DNA from: Sphaerolaimus hirsutus
Taxonomy: Eukaryota; Nematoda; Chromadorea; Monhysterida; Sphaerolaimidae
NCBI GenBank assembly: GCA_964036195.1
Contig: OZ038460.1
Coordinates: 9,179,504-9,243,503 of the forward strand
Direction of reading: 5' to 3'
Length of the DNA stretch: 64,000 bases
A model generated the notes under the pieces. The model saw only the letters and a program-made list of their open reading frames with translations. It was not told where the DNA came from and made no database searches. Shown here one piece after another: positions 33,714 to 44,944 of the stretch; within the stretch, counting starts at the first letter, position 1; each line of letters starts with the position of its first letter. The position numbers and the translations under genes are program-made.

Positions 33714-34981
33714 ATCATTTAAATCTGTTGACTTCTGTTAACGCGAGAGTCAACAATCGCGAAAAGTTGCAAAATCGAATGCTAATTTTCGGCCCCGTTT
33801 TGCTAGTATAGATACTGGGCGTGCTAACTATTAGGTAATGATATTAGCGGCAGTGCGAAAAAAATTCGGAGAAGCGGCCAAACAATTGGGCAATGTAATT
33901 TTCAGTTTTTAATTCAAGGCCGCCCACGCCAGAAGAGCTCGCCAATCAAGCGAATTAAAAAAACACACTCACTTCATAGCGAATTGTTGCTATATTTTTA
34001 TATCACGTTACTACTTCTCTAGGGCTGGAAACATCGAAAAAAAGTCATGGTGACCTTAGATGCTTTTTACAGCAATTAAGCAAGTGCAACTTCTGCTGTG
34101 GTCAGTAACCCTTATACGAAATGTATTTTACTGTACAAAACCGGCTACCAGTGTTGGAAAAATCTCAGAATTAAATAAAATGGGAGATTTAAGAATAGAA
34201 TAAAGTACAATTAAAATGAAATGGTAAACGTGAATTCAAAATTATATAAAAATTTATATTTTTGTAAAATTGTAACAAAAAATACATGTTTTCTGTAAAA
34301 TTGTATAAAAATTCATACATATTTTGGAAAACTGTACATAAAGAACCCTTTATAAGTGATTTTTCTCAACGTTCTTTCATTTAACCAAATTTTGGTGGTG
34401 TACCACTGTGCGCAGCGCCAATACCTGAAAACATACTTGCACACTCATTGTTTGCCAGGAAAAATATACAATTTTTTGCTTCTATGAAGAAAAGATGCTT
34501 TTACATTATCTTACGCATCTGCTGTGTATAAAACTTTTCCGTCAAATGCCTGGAATGTACAAAAAATTTTTTCCAACGCTACAGGTTGCAATCGTGCTCT
34601 GCATTTATTAATGTTTATGTTTCGTTCGTGTACCTTTTAGCGGGACCATTTTATGGTTTTTAATCCGCTTTTTATACCCGTGAACCACAGATAGTGTTTG
34701 CACCCACACCCAACTGATAAAACGTTCAGTATAAATAGATACTGAAATCTGTGCTGTCTCAATTATCAGCACATGCTATGTAGAAATTGACCAACAGAGT
34801 ATTCTACCGACCGTGCTACCGACCGATGTATTCAGTGTATCACCATATTTAAATATGTAGAAATATATATGTACGTAAATATTATTTATTAACCCGATTT
34901 TCAAAGTGAAAAATTTCAGCCCATATTTATATTAACAATGTTAATGTCACTCATGGAAGCTTACCTACTGTGGTAGTACGG
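33714..34981. other. intergenic stretch with a partial AT-rich hAT-like fragment
   Basis: 34152-34345 (CAGTGTTGGAAAAATCTCAG, then AAATAAAATGGGAG) resembles the arms of the CAGGGTTGG element at 30510 but lacks matching ends. Nothing else recognised. Confidence 0.45.
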
Positions 34982-35425
34982 CAGAGTTGTTAAAAGTACC
35001 GAACCTTTTTCAAAGTATACATAAACGTAAAGTATTTATTTTACTCACTCCCTGAGTACAGGAACAAAGTTGTTTTTTTTACTTTTTCTCATGAGTAAAC
35101 GTGAGTACTTTCGAGAAATATCGCCAAAATTTTTGCTCAAAATCACTAATTTTCATAACTTTTTGGGGTATTTTAAACAGTTTTTTGGCCATATGTTTGC
35201 TCATATACCGATTTTCAACCAGTTTCCCTATTTTTAGCATACTTTTTCCCTTGTTTCCCTTCTGTGCCTTTACAAAACTTATATAAAAATACGTTCTCTG
35301 TACTCGAGCACTTTCCAAAAGTATACGTAAAAGCGAGTACAGGAAAAATTATCGGAGGAAACGTAATTGTATTTACTCTGTTTTCGTGATTATCGAGTAA
35401 AAGTAAATACGTTTTAACAACTATG
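34982..35425. mobile_element. hAT-type MITE, AGTTGTTAAAA family
   Basis: The ends CAGAGTTGTTAAAAGTAC and GTTTTAACAACTATG are inverted, with GTAAAAGTGAGTA-type interior. The target duplication is not clear. Confidence 0.7.
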
Positions 35426-36379
35426 CAGTAAAATACGGACGAGCGATTTCCACTTTTCATCCCGTACGGTTTACATACTCACGGTTTACATACCATTCTG
35501 TGTCACTTTACTAGCTAAGTGTGACACGTTACTTGCTACTCTACTGTGTCAGTTTTCATCCAAAGTATGACACTTTACTTCCTATAAGTATGCCACTTTT
35601 CAAGCCAAAGTTGTGTGTTTTGTGCAAATTTACTCTTTTACACAAAATGTGGCATACCATATTTCTTCTAATAGAGGGGCGGGTCTCCAATAAAAGGGTG
35701 CCTCCAATAGAAGGTACATCGTAAACCTGCTGGAAATACTGATGTCAGGCATGATGGAAATAAGGTAGTCAAAATTTTGAGATGGTTGTTATTGTTGTTA
35801 TTTAAGATATATTGAATTCTATGATTTGTTCCAAATGATGCTAAAAAACGACTGTTGAGTATACCCTGTAAAATGTTAGCTGAACTTGAAAAAAAATGTC
35901 TGAAAAAAATAGAAAGGGGTGAAAAAATAGAAAGGCGGACTCGAAATAGAAGGGTGGGTAAAAACGTTGATGGAAAATAGAAGGGCTTCTATCAGGAGAA
36001 ATACGGTATTTATTTGACATGTCTGTGCTTGTAAACTGTAATACTTTGGCACGTAAACTGTTATACTCTGGGATGAAAAGTGGCTAACGATGGCAAAAAA
36101 AGATTCGAAAATTCAAAAACATTTTCGAATTTTCGAATTTTTTCGGAATTTTCGAATTTTTATTTCACCCCCAGAAAAAACACTTAAAAATCGATTTATT
36201 TTTCAAAAAATTCGAAAATTAAAAAATTCGAAAATTCGAAAATACTTTTCGATTTTTTTAGGGAATTCAAGGCAAAAAAACGCACTCATAGGTTCAACGT
36301 GCAAAATAAAACGACAAATGATACGCGGTGCGTATGAAAAAGCGAAACAAAACAAAAAAACGTCCAAAAACGTTGAAAT

Positions 36380-36536
36380 GTATAATGTGAAATGTCTTGC
36401 AAGTGTCAAAAGTTATGAAAATGCCCTTGAAAATGGCTAACATATTTGAAATTTTCCACAGCATTTCCATGACTTTAGACAATGTGCATAACACTTGACA
36501 TTTCACAGAGCATTTTACAGGTGTCTGGGACTGCCC
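36380..36536. mobile_element. MITE of the GTGCCAATCCCAGACC family, nested
   Basis: GTGAAATGTCTTGCAAGTGTC against GACATTTCACAGAGCATTTTAC, ending GTGTCTGGGACTGCCC, inside the TAACGATGGC element. The left boundary is blurred. Confidence 0.6.
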
Positions 36537-36593
36537 AAAGGAACTGCACATATTTATAAGTAAAAGGGATGTGATCAAAGAGATACTCCAGCC

Positions 36594-36766
36594 ACATAAC
36601 ACCTTACATTGAAATCTACCATATCCCATCTGAATAAAAGAACCAAAATTAAAAAAATTCATCAAATTTATCAAAGCAATTTGATAAATATAATTAAAAA
36701 ATGTAATGTTTGTCCTTTTGTTCAGATGGGGTATGGTATATTTCATTGTAAGGTGTAATGTTGCTG
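36594..36766. repeat. small palindromic element
   Basis: ACATAACACCTTACATTGAA and TTCATTGTAAGGTGTAATG form an inverted pair, continued inward by CCATATCCCATCTGAA and TTCAGATGGGGTATGG. Confidence 0.65.
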
Positions 36767-37513
36767 GAGTATAAGAGTGGTTTCGAGTATTGGTTTGAGA
36801 AGTACCCGTATCTTGTGAAGTCAGCACTGTATGCACTGAGTACACTCAGTGTGTCACCCACTTCCAAAACAGTCCCAATTCTGCGTTTAAAGCTTCAGAT
36901 TCAATATTTTCCCAAAAAAATTCAAAAATTATTTGAAAAAATTCGAAAAATAGGCCAAAAAATTCGAAAATTGCGAAAAAAGATTCGAAAATTCAAAAAT
37001 TCGAAAATTAAATTCGAAATTCGAAAATTAATGTCAGGAAAAATTCGAAAATTCGAAAATTCATTTTGGAAAAAACACTTAAAAATTTAAATACTTTTTT
37101 TTGGAGGGTTTGCCATCGTTAAAAGTGGCACATCAATTTGGCATGTAAAAATTTGTCTGGGGCTTGAAAACCGTACGTTTCAGCTAGTAAAATAGAGCAT
37201 TTTAGATGAAAACCGTGAGCATGTAAACCGTTAGGGATGAAAAGTGGAACACTCAATACGGACTGAAATCAAGCCTGGAGCGAATACGTATAGATATTTA
37301 TAACAATAGTCAAGACCCGGGTGGGTGGGCGTAACGGAGAAAACACGAGGTCTATGAAAACATAAAGTTCAAATTGCTTCCATAGCTAGTCGCCTATGAT
37401 TATGCCGACCGTTCATCATGGTTGTTATAGGCAGTTAGTTCATTCATAATGGACCTTTATTTACGTTGGCACGGGTGCATGAAACATCTATATCATAAAA
37501 CACCGGGATCAAC

Positions 37514-37767
37514 TACCGTATTTGCTTGCATAATTCCTCTGGGGAATCATTTTTTGTCAGTTTTTCTGAGGGGTGGATTTTTTAAGGGGATGAATTATTA
37601 TTTTGTCAAAATTTTCAATTTTGTCATGTGTCTATCCACTCATTCTACAAAACATGCTTGATTAACACAACAAAATGTCGCTTTTGTTCAAATTGAGCAC
37701 AGCAAATTGTTCACATACCTTCACGGAAAAAATTTTCAAGGGGGCAATTTTTCAAGCAAATATGGTA
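37514..37767. mobile_element. MITE of the TACCGTATTTGCTTGAATAAT family
   Basis: TACCGTATTTGCTTGCATAA at the left and TTTTCAAGCAAATATGGTA at the right are inverted, with the GGGG-rich inner border typical of the family. Confidence 0.8.
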
Positions 37768-38413
37768 TTCATACTAGATCTGATAGTTTTCAGCGCCAAA
37801 ACAGACCTGAGTCCTGAACACATTTAGAACTAGCCTTGTAGGATGGATTTTATGAGGACCAATATTTTCGGTCTCGATGTATCCGTCTGTTGATTCATAT
37901 CGTTGGCCGATTTTTTCAATTACCTTTTAATTTAAAACCATATTTATAAAAACTCAAAATGTCAGATTCATAAGACATTTTGCAAGAGGTCTGCAAGAAC
38001 ATGGTTTCAAAAAGATCTCATTTTGAAAAACGTTATTAGCTTCTGTGATATTATGAATTTTTGGTACAACCTTGTTTCTCTATGTTAGCTAGGTATGTAG
38101 CATTTGTTTATAAGCATGACGTGTTAGGGAAAGTTTCTATACTCCGCGGACAGCACAGTCTACATGGGCACATATTTTTACTTGTGTCTTATGCAACAAT
38201 GCGCCAACGTAGCACTTATATGCACTCACCTGTGTACGCAAAAAAAATTCGCGCTATCTATCTCTCCGGAGGAATGATTTGCTATTCCTCTAGCCCCCGC
38301 GAAGGTAAAAATGTGGATACCCCTATATGGCTGTGGGGTCGCTGTAGCTACACGTTGCGGCACCAAATCTACTTTTTTTCTGACAAGATGTCACCATGAT
38401 TGTGACCCTTGCA
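37768..38413. other. intergenic stretch without recognised features
   Basis: No family features, splice structure or clear repeat boundary that I can support. Confidence 0.5.
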
Positions 38414-38640
38414 GGGGGGCAGTACCAGACCGTGTTAAGTGTAGTCAAATGTCGTGTAAAATATCAATCAAACCAAAGAAAGAAAAGATTTTTTTACTGA
38501 ACAATTGATAATTGACACCTTACTTTACATTTGTCATGACAATTGACACTTTGCATGACATTTTACATGACATTTTACATGACATTTTACATGACATTTG
38601 ACACTTTACTTTACACTTTACAAGGTCTGTGATTGGCACC
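38414..38640. mobile_element. MITE of the GTGCCAATCCCAGACC family
   Basis: The left end GGGGGGCAGTACCAGACC and right end GGTCTGTGATTGGCACC are inverted; the interior is ATGACATTTTACATGACATT repeats. The right end, read in reverse, starts GGTGCCAATC exactly like receptor intron 4. Confidence 0.78.
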
Positions 38641-39262
38641 ATATAGTAAACCGCTCCTGTGGGTGGGGATACATAACTACAAAACTGTTTTTGGTGGTTT
38701 GTTCACGCAGAAAACAAAGGAAAGAGAAAACAAACATTGGCAAAAGCTCCACAAACTTCGCTCCACATAAATAGTAGCTGGGCAACTTGGGGGTTGGGTG
38801 TCGTTCAGGGGTAGCAGCAAAGTCTGTGATAGATCAAATAGATAAATAGCTGAAGGCATTTGGGTCGGGGTAACTTGCTCCCCTTGTGAGTCGATCTTAT
38901 AGACAAAATGCATTTTGTTTCCCTTTGCTTCCGAAATTTGGCTCTCAATCTAACGAACCATGATTAAAAATATCACATGTTCAAAAACTTTGTGAACAAA
39001 TGTGCTTTCCGAATGCTCTAGTATGAACTAGTTCGGTTTTTGAAAGCTTTGTTCCATACTTCCTCCATGCCTAGGTAGGTATATTAGCCAGACAATAAGC
39101 GCACTCAAGTACACCCCGCGTGTCATTATTTTCAGTCACACAATCCCATGCCGCGCGCAATTTACCCTCTGCTCCAGGGGCCAGATTCAATACGAGCGTA
39201 GGGCACCCACTAGGCGATTGACCGCATGAATTCATGCGCACGTGCCGAATTTCAGCGCTCAC

Positions 39263-39445
39263 TAGTGATGGAAAAGCCACGGGGACATATGGCACTGCAC
39301 CGAACCGGCACCTCTGCCACTGCCAGCCCTCAGAAAGGGCACCTGACACCGGCCAAAAAATGCCACCGGCACCGCACCATACCGGTGCTGGTGCGTTCGG
39401 TGCCCGGCACCGGGGCACCGGTACCCCGATGCCTTTCCATCACTA
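39263..39445. mobile_element. hAT-type MITE, TAGTGATGGAAAAG termini
   Basis: TAGTGATGGAAAAG and CTTTCCATCACTA are inverted, flanked by GCGCTCAC and GCGCTCCT (6 of 8 identical). The interior is GGCACC-rich. A relative lies at 49900-50201. Confidence 0.75.
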
Positions 39446-41292
39446 GCGCTCCTTTGCTTGTCCGGCAGTGGCACCTTACATGCACCTAACTGAACTTGGA
39501 TCCGGTGCCACCAGATATGTCAGTGTGAATAATTTGTCATACCTGTATAGGTAGGTTGTTTTGTCCGTTTTTTACTTGTTTTTTTTTTGGTTAGTTTGAC
39601 TGTGTGTCTAAGTTCTTGCACGTTTTCTTCCATTTGTCTCTGTTATAATTGTTTATTCTGCTGAAGGAATATTTCTACTCAGTTGTTTTATCTGCTTTTC
39701 TTTTGCACAGCGTGCCGTTCTAATTATTAACTCGTCAATTTATAATACAAATGTTTTTGTTTAAAGTTGCATGCAATATCATATTCAAATATATGTATGC
39801 TTCTTACTCTTAAAATAATACTCTTAAACACATGGAAAAATGGCAACTGGGAACATTAAGAAAATTGTTATCTTTGAAATACATATCAGTGTGGTGTTCT
39901 TTTTCTATTCTTGTGTGTTTTAATTCACGATGTTGCTATATAATATTTAACACTATTCTCTGCTCATTTGCCGTTTCAATGTACGATAATCGCCAAAGGA
40001 TGTCCCAAAGTCAGTTGGTGCGCATCAATACCGCATTACCAACAAAGGCAACAATTGTAGGTATACCTTCAATTGATTCAGTCTTTTTTCTGTACCTTCA
40101 ATTAGAATGTGCTTTTTATTGGAGGTATGCCTAGAATTGGAGGTATACCTACATGCAATATGGAATAAATATATTAGGTACATGCATTTACCTAAATACC
40201 TAGCTATATAAATTATGTACGAGAGCGTGGTCTGCAAGTAAATACATGTTGAATGGGTAGATTTCGCATGGAGCTCGCATAAATATAAATAGTGCGCATG
40301 AAGAGCACAGTTCATAGGTAAGCTGCATGTAGCATCGGCGCGCCCTGCTTCATGGTGTTAACTGTGTTGAAGCAGTCGCATGCACTCGTTGATGGCGCTA
40401 TAGCTCCATATCTACCTACACTCCTGGAAAGAAGTCTTTATGCTTTGGGTTTTTTTGGGTTCAATTGGGTACCAATCATCATGTATGGGTTTATTCGAGG
40501 TGACACTTATTTTTAGGGGTAGTTAAAGTGTCGACTTTCTCATGAGCGGCTGCAAGCGATAGCAGATAGCAGTGAGCATCATAAATCCAGCACAGTCATT
40601 CTCTTTGGGGGGGGGTCCACTCACATCTGACGGGGTTCCAGCTGTATATAGTGTGATCTGCAGTAGCACTGGTGCGTTCAGTAGTTTTTTATCCACCATT
40701 CTTTGAAAATCAAAAAAGCATAAGTACTTTTTCCATGCAATATTTGGCTTTAAATAGCCACCAAAAAATCAGCGATGCATTGATTTGGCTGAAAATCGAT
40801 ATGCTGCTCAAAGACTCCTCAATTTAGGACATGGTATACTGGGTAAACACCAACAACAGCTGGCACATTTCAAACGGGAGTACAGATAAAAAATTTACTC
40901 CCATCCAGGAACATAAAGACATTTTTCCAGGAGTGTATATCAGTAACTGGTGCACATGAGCTATCTTTTTACTATTAGCTGGCGCATGCGCGAGCGCCGA
41001 TCGCATTGTCCTCTTTGTTGGGCCCGCCGCCGCTGGCAATTGCCCCGCCGCCCGCGGCGGCCCGTTCCCACTCATAAATTATGTTGCTATTTATATTCCC
41101 CGCGAGTGCCGTATCACGCCGTTTCGCAGCGCTGCACCGCGCCGCCCAACGTGTAAGTTCGCGGCAAAAGCTTGAAACTCATTCTTGATCATCCAGGCAG
41201 TGCCGGTTGTGCGGGTGATGTGATCGCTATGCATTGCGGTGCGCTGTTACATGCAGGTGTTCTCTCGTGTCGTGTGTCTGTGTCGTATCAAC

Positions 41293-42561
41293 CAGAGTTG
41301 CGAAAGCGTATTTACGCTTACCCGAAATACGCGGGTAAATGGGTATTTATACTTACGGTTACTCTGATGTAGGGATGGAAAAAAGCGCTTTTTTCAACGG
41401 CCCGCTTTTTAAAAAAAAGCGCTTTTTCAAAAAATGTCAAGACTCTAAAAAGACGTTAAGACTCTAAAAAGCTCCCAAATATGGTTCTGAGTCAATATCT
41501 ACAGGTATATCAGACAAGTGGCAATACATGTGATGATATATAGCCGTAGAATGGCTGTGAAATCATGGCATTCATGGGATAGCATTATAAGTGCTGATTT
41601 CTGCCAAAAAATCCAATTTTATGTCGACTCGTTATGTATATCGCTGTTTTTGAATGTTTCTTGACTGCAGGTGAAGTTAGGCATGGAATAGTGCTTAAGT
41701 ACGGCTATAAGAGAAAGCTAATACATGACAATGATGTTTCACACTGTAGAAAAGTATGTGGAAGCACATTGGCTGGATATTATTTACTACACTGACATAT
41801 CACAACTTATCATTATATGATACCATGCAGGGATAGAAGCAGTGCCACTAAAATGCCACAAAACCAATGAAAACAACCACCAATGGCAATTTGCATGTGA
41901 AATTACGTGTTTGAGTGCAAAAAATTTTGCACAATACCTAGTGCATAAGTACACAAATTTTTGCCAGCGCTTTTTTTACAGCGCTGGGACCCTTGCGCAT
42001 TTTTTTAAGAAAGCGCTGGCCATCCCTACTGTTATGGTTACGTTGTTGTGAAATACCTGTACGCTTTCCGGGCCAAAATACCTGGGTACTAAAAGCGTTA
42101 AAAAAACTTTTCACACGGTAAAGTTTAAAGCTTTTGAAAAAGTGTAGAACAACAAAAAAGAATATGAATGAGAAGAGAACAAGAAGACCTACCAAAAAAT
42201 AACTGCATGCATGCAGTAATACACTGAACATAGTGCCACGTAGTATACATTGAGTTGAAATGCAAATGTCTGGATAAAATTGTGTGATCTAGCATGGCTT
42301 TAGATTAGGAATTTTGGGGCCAATAATAGATTCGATGACAATGTTGTCGCCGTCGACAGCACTAAGATGCTCTACTGATTTTTTTGATGCTAAGATGCTT
42401 TACCGAGCACTTTTTAACAAAAATTCCGCTTACGCTTTCTTTTACGCTTTCCTAGGTATTTTAAAAATACCATACGCTTTAGTATCCATAGTCAAAATTT
42501 TGAAAGTGTATTTACGCTTATGCTTATGCTTTCAAAAAATACCGATATTTTAACAACTCTG
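41293..42561. mobile_element. hAT-type element, CAGAGTTG termini, inside duplication copy 1
   Basis: CAGAGTTGCGAAAGCGTATT and TATTTTAACAACTCTG are inverted. The other duplication copy lacks it (TGTCGTTTCAGCCCCTGTTC near 45860), so it inserted after, or only in, copy 1. It is itself interrupted by 41370-42028. Confidence 0.75.
41370..42028. mobile_element. hAT-type element, TAGGGATGG family, nested
   Basis: TAGGGATGGAAAAAAGCGC and GCGCTGGCCATCCCTA are inverted, flanked by CTCTGATG and CTGTTATG (6 of 8 identical). It is an uninterrupted relative of 30325-32073. No transposase frame. Confidence 0.82.
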
Positions 42562-42595
42562 TGTTCAAAGCAGGTGAAAGATGCTTATTTGGACT

Positions 42596-42690
42596 TCGCT
42601 AGGTGAATCTAGGAACGCCGTTAGATAAGCTAGGTGAATCTAGGAACGCCGTTAGATAAGCTAGGTGAATCTAGGAACACCGTCAGATAT
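42596..42690 (+). repeat. 31-bp tandem repeat, three units
   Basis: GCTAGGTGAATCTAGGAACG plus CCGTTAGATAA occurs three times here and only once at the matching place of duplication copy 2 (45909), an expansion private to copy 1. Confidence 0.85.
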
Positions 42691-43349
42691 TTATATACAT
42701 CATCGTTTTTGATTAAATGGGCTACCGAGTAGCGGGAACATTGAATTGATAATCACACGCATTTGTTGTCATATTCATTCCATTACTGCGGTTTGCTTCT
42801 CATCTCAGCGCTGTGGCCTGTGGGTAAAACAAAGAAGAAAAAAGGGACATGAACGAAATAATTAGAGTGATACCATGTATAAAATTGTATCTAATAGTCT
42901 GAGAACTGTGTATTTTGGTCCTGGATCGCAGTACAAGCTTGTCAGGTCTATTGTTTATGAGGACGTTTGATGTATTTGCATAAGTTTTCATGTAAATACA
43001 TTCACACAAGATTCATAATACGCAACACTTTGTTTCAATCCAATAGCAAAAGCTTTTTAAATTGTCTTTCATTTTTTTGACATTTTTTTCAATTTTGACA
43101 CCTCGGTGGTCAGTGTACACTTTTTGCTGTTCGCATTGAGAACGTGTTGCCAGTGCCAGTATCTGTATTCCATCAAGCAGTGTGAGTGCGCGCTGCAGGC
43201 GTCGTCTTCGCTAACGAGGCGGGAACAACTTGTCATTTGCACCACAAATCCAGTGTTTGATTTGATCGCTCAGATCTGTCACTGAGGGGGTGCACAGCTT
43301 CACGTTCGACCCTGTCACTGTGAAGTGTACGTATTTAAGATGTTTAATT

Positions 43350-43526
43350 GGCCCCGCACCTGTAAGCACAAACGCCCGGCGCGCACAAACGCCTGGCACG
43401 CACAAAATGAAAGTCCGGTACGCACAAACGCCCGGTAAGCACAAAACTGTAGCTTTGTGCGTGCCGGACATTGTGCGTGCCAGGCGTTTGTGCGCGCCGG
43501 TCATTTGTGCGTAGGAGGCCTGGCCC
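43350..43526. mobile_element. 177-bp hairpin MITE with 8-bp duplication
   Basis: It is flanked by perfect GTTTAATT duplications (43342-43349 and 43527-43534) and is absent from duplication copy 2 at about 46620. The interior is an inverted set of GCGCACAAACGCCTGGC units. Confidence 0.85.
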
Positions 43527-43630
43527 GTTTAATTCATTCATTGTGTCCTGGTACGTGACGAAACATTTCCTTTCGCTACATGCTTAATCACAAATGCCAC
43601 TCGAAATCTAAAATTTTATCGAGACACCTG

Positions 43631-43840
43631 GGTCCAGTCACGCGTGTCAAAGTGAAAAAAAGTCAAGAGTCAAGTGAAATTGCAAATAGTAAGTTAATAG
43701 TTAAGTAAAATGACAAATGATAAGTTAAAATTATAATCATCATTGGTCATTTTACTTAACTCTTAACTTATCATTTGTCATTTTACTTGATTGACTCTTG
43801 ACTTTTGTCATTTTACTTTGCAACTTGCGGGACCGGCACC
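43631..43840. mobile_element. fold-back element, GGTGCCGG-TCCCGCAAG family
   Basis: The left end GGTCCAGTCACGCG and right end TTGCGGGACCGGCACC are inverted, with arms of AAGTCAAGAGTCAAGTGA and TTAACTTATCATTTGTCA. Absent from duplication copy 2. Confidence 0.7.
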
Positions 43841-44033
43841 TAGACGTGAGCTGACTGCGTGCGCGATTGCTTCAGTTCTGTGTCTGTGGGCCAGTCCCGC
43901 ACAGTGATGTCACGTAAAATGATTGGCAGAATCTGTCAAGTTTTCTATCGTGCCTCATAAAAAAAATTACCCATTGATTGATATAATTAGCACGTTTGCA
44001 ATGGCAAATTATACCCCACTCAAGTGTTCACCA

Positions 44034-44191
44034 GGTGCCGGTTCCGCAAGTGGAAAAGTTAAGAGTTGAGTAAAATCATTTGTCGTTTTACTCAACTCTT
44101 AACTCTTAACTTTACTCATAACTTGTCATTTGTCATTTTACTCAACTCTTAAGTCTTAACTGTTAACTTTGCCACTTGCGGAACTGGCCCC
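44034..44191. mobile_element. fold-back element, GGTGCCGGTTCCGCAAG family
   Basis: GGTGCCGGTTCCGCAAGTGG at the left and CCACTTGCGGAACTGGCC at the right are inverted around AAGAGTTGAGTAAAAT-type arms. Absent from duplication copy 2. Confidence 0.78.
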
Positions 44192-44580
44192 TGGTTCATC
44201 TCGATATTTAGCTGTATTGCTTTCCACACTATTACACTGCAATGAAGACACCATTTCAGTTTCAAATGCGTTGATACAGTTGAATGTGAAAAGTTTTTTA
44301 TTTTATTTTTGTCATTTTTGTTGCAAAGCTTACTCTACGCGTCTGTGACCTATACAGCGGCGCTTTTAAGTTTGCTTTGGTGGGTCGGTAGGTGGTGCGA
44401 TGTTTGCGGTAGTGCCGTAAATTGAGACGTTATCTTTACTCCCCACTATTCTGCTTTTGATTCTGTGCTTTGATTGGGGTATCGGATGAATGAATTCTGA
44501 TAGTGTTTTGATAGCAGTAATGACGTCAGACTGACCGTGTATTGAAAAGGTGTTGACTTGAATATAAACTTTGTTCAGTG

Positions 44581-44780
44581 NNNNNNNNNNNNNNNNNNNN
44601 NNNNNNNNNNNNNNNNNNNNNNNNNNNNNNNNNNNNNNNNNNNNNNNNNNNNNNNNNNNNNNNNNNNNNNNNNNNNNNNNNNNNNNNNNNNNNNNNNNNN
44701 NNNNNNNNNNNNNNNNNNNNNNNNNNNNNNNNNNNNNNNNNNNNNNNNNNNNNNNNNNNNNNNNNNNNNNNNNNNNNNNN
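44581..44780. other. assembly gap of 200 N
   Basis: Exactly 200 undetermined bases, starting where duplication copy 1 ends. The size is probably a placeholder. Confidence 0.98.
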
Positions 44781-44944
44781 ATAAATACGTGTGCTAAACA
44801 AAGCACAACACTTTATGTAACGACTTTTTGCTCATCAAAATCACCATTTTGAATTATTTGTATCTTCATTTGTCACAATACATAGGATTCTAATTTTTCG
44901 TTTTCGGTATTCCTCCAGATACCCTAAAGAAGCACTCTTCCATT

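Larger units (their letters stand above)
36085..37121. mobile_element. hAT-type element, TAACGATGGCAAA termini, AATTCGAA-rich
   Basis: TAACGATGGCAAA and TTTGCCATCGTTA are flanked by perfect 8-bp duplications AAAGTGGC (36077-36084 and 37122-37129). The arms are dense in AAATTCGAAAATTCG. The reading frames in it are by-products of this repeat. Confidence 0.88.
35450..37247. mobile_element. inverted-repeat element, CCACTTTTCATCCC termini, carrying nested insertions
   Basis: The left end CCACTTTTCATCCCGTACGG and right end CCGTTAGGGATGAAAAGTGG are inverted and extend through ACATACTCACGGTTTACAT. A TACCGTATTT-type piece (35660-36008) and the hAT copy 36085-37121 lie inside it. Confidence 0.65.
39817..44580. 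repeat. segmental duplication, copy 1 (enlarged by insertions)
   Basis: This block runs parallel to 44945-47534. Paired anchors include CATGGAAAAATGGCAACTGG (39832) with 44969, GCGCATGCGC with CGCATTGTCCTCTTTG (40982) with 45566, GATGAATGAATTCTGATAGT (44484) with 47449, and AACTTTGTTCAGTG at the end (44567) with 47521. It is longer than copy 2 because it carries hAT and fold-back insertions. It stops exactly at the N gap. No gene recognised. Confidence 0.85.

Noticed and set aside
36090..37090. Lys/Phe-rich open frames as genes
   Set aside because: They come from AATTCGAA repeats within a hAT-type element with clear 8-bp duplications.
39071..39489. Overlapping GC-rich frames near 39.2 kb
   Set aside because: They lie in a GGCACC-rich MITE (39263-39445) and have no family features.
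44366..44852. Open frames through the N gap
   Set aside because: They are artefacts of undetermined bases.
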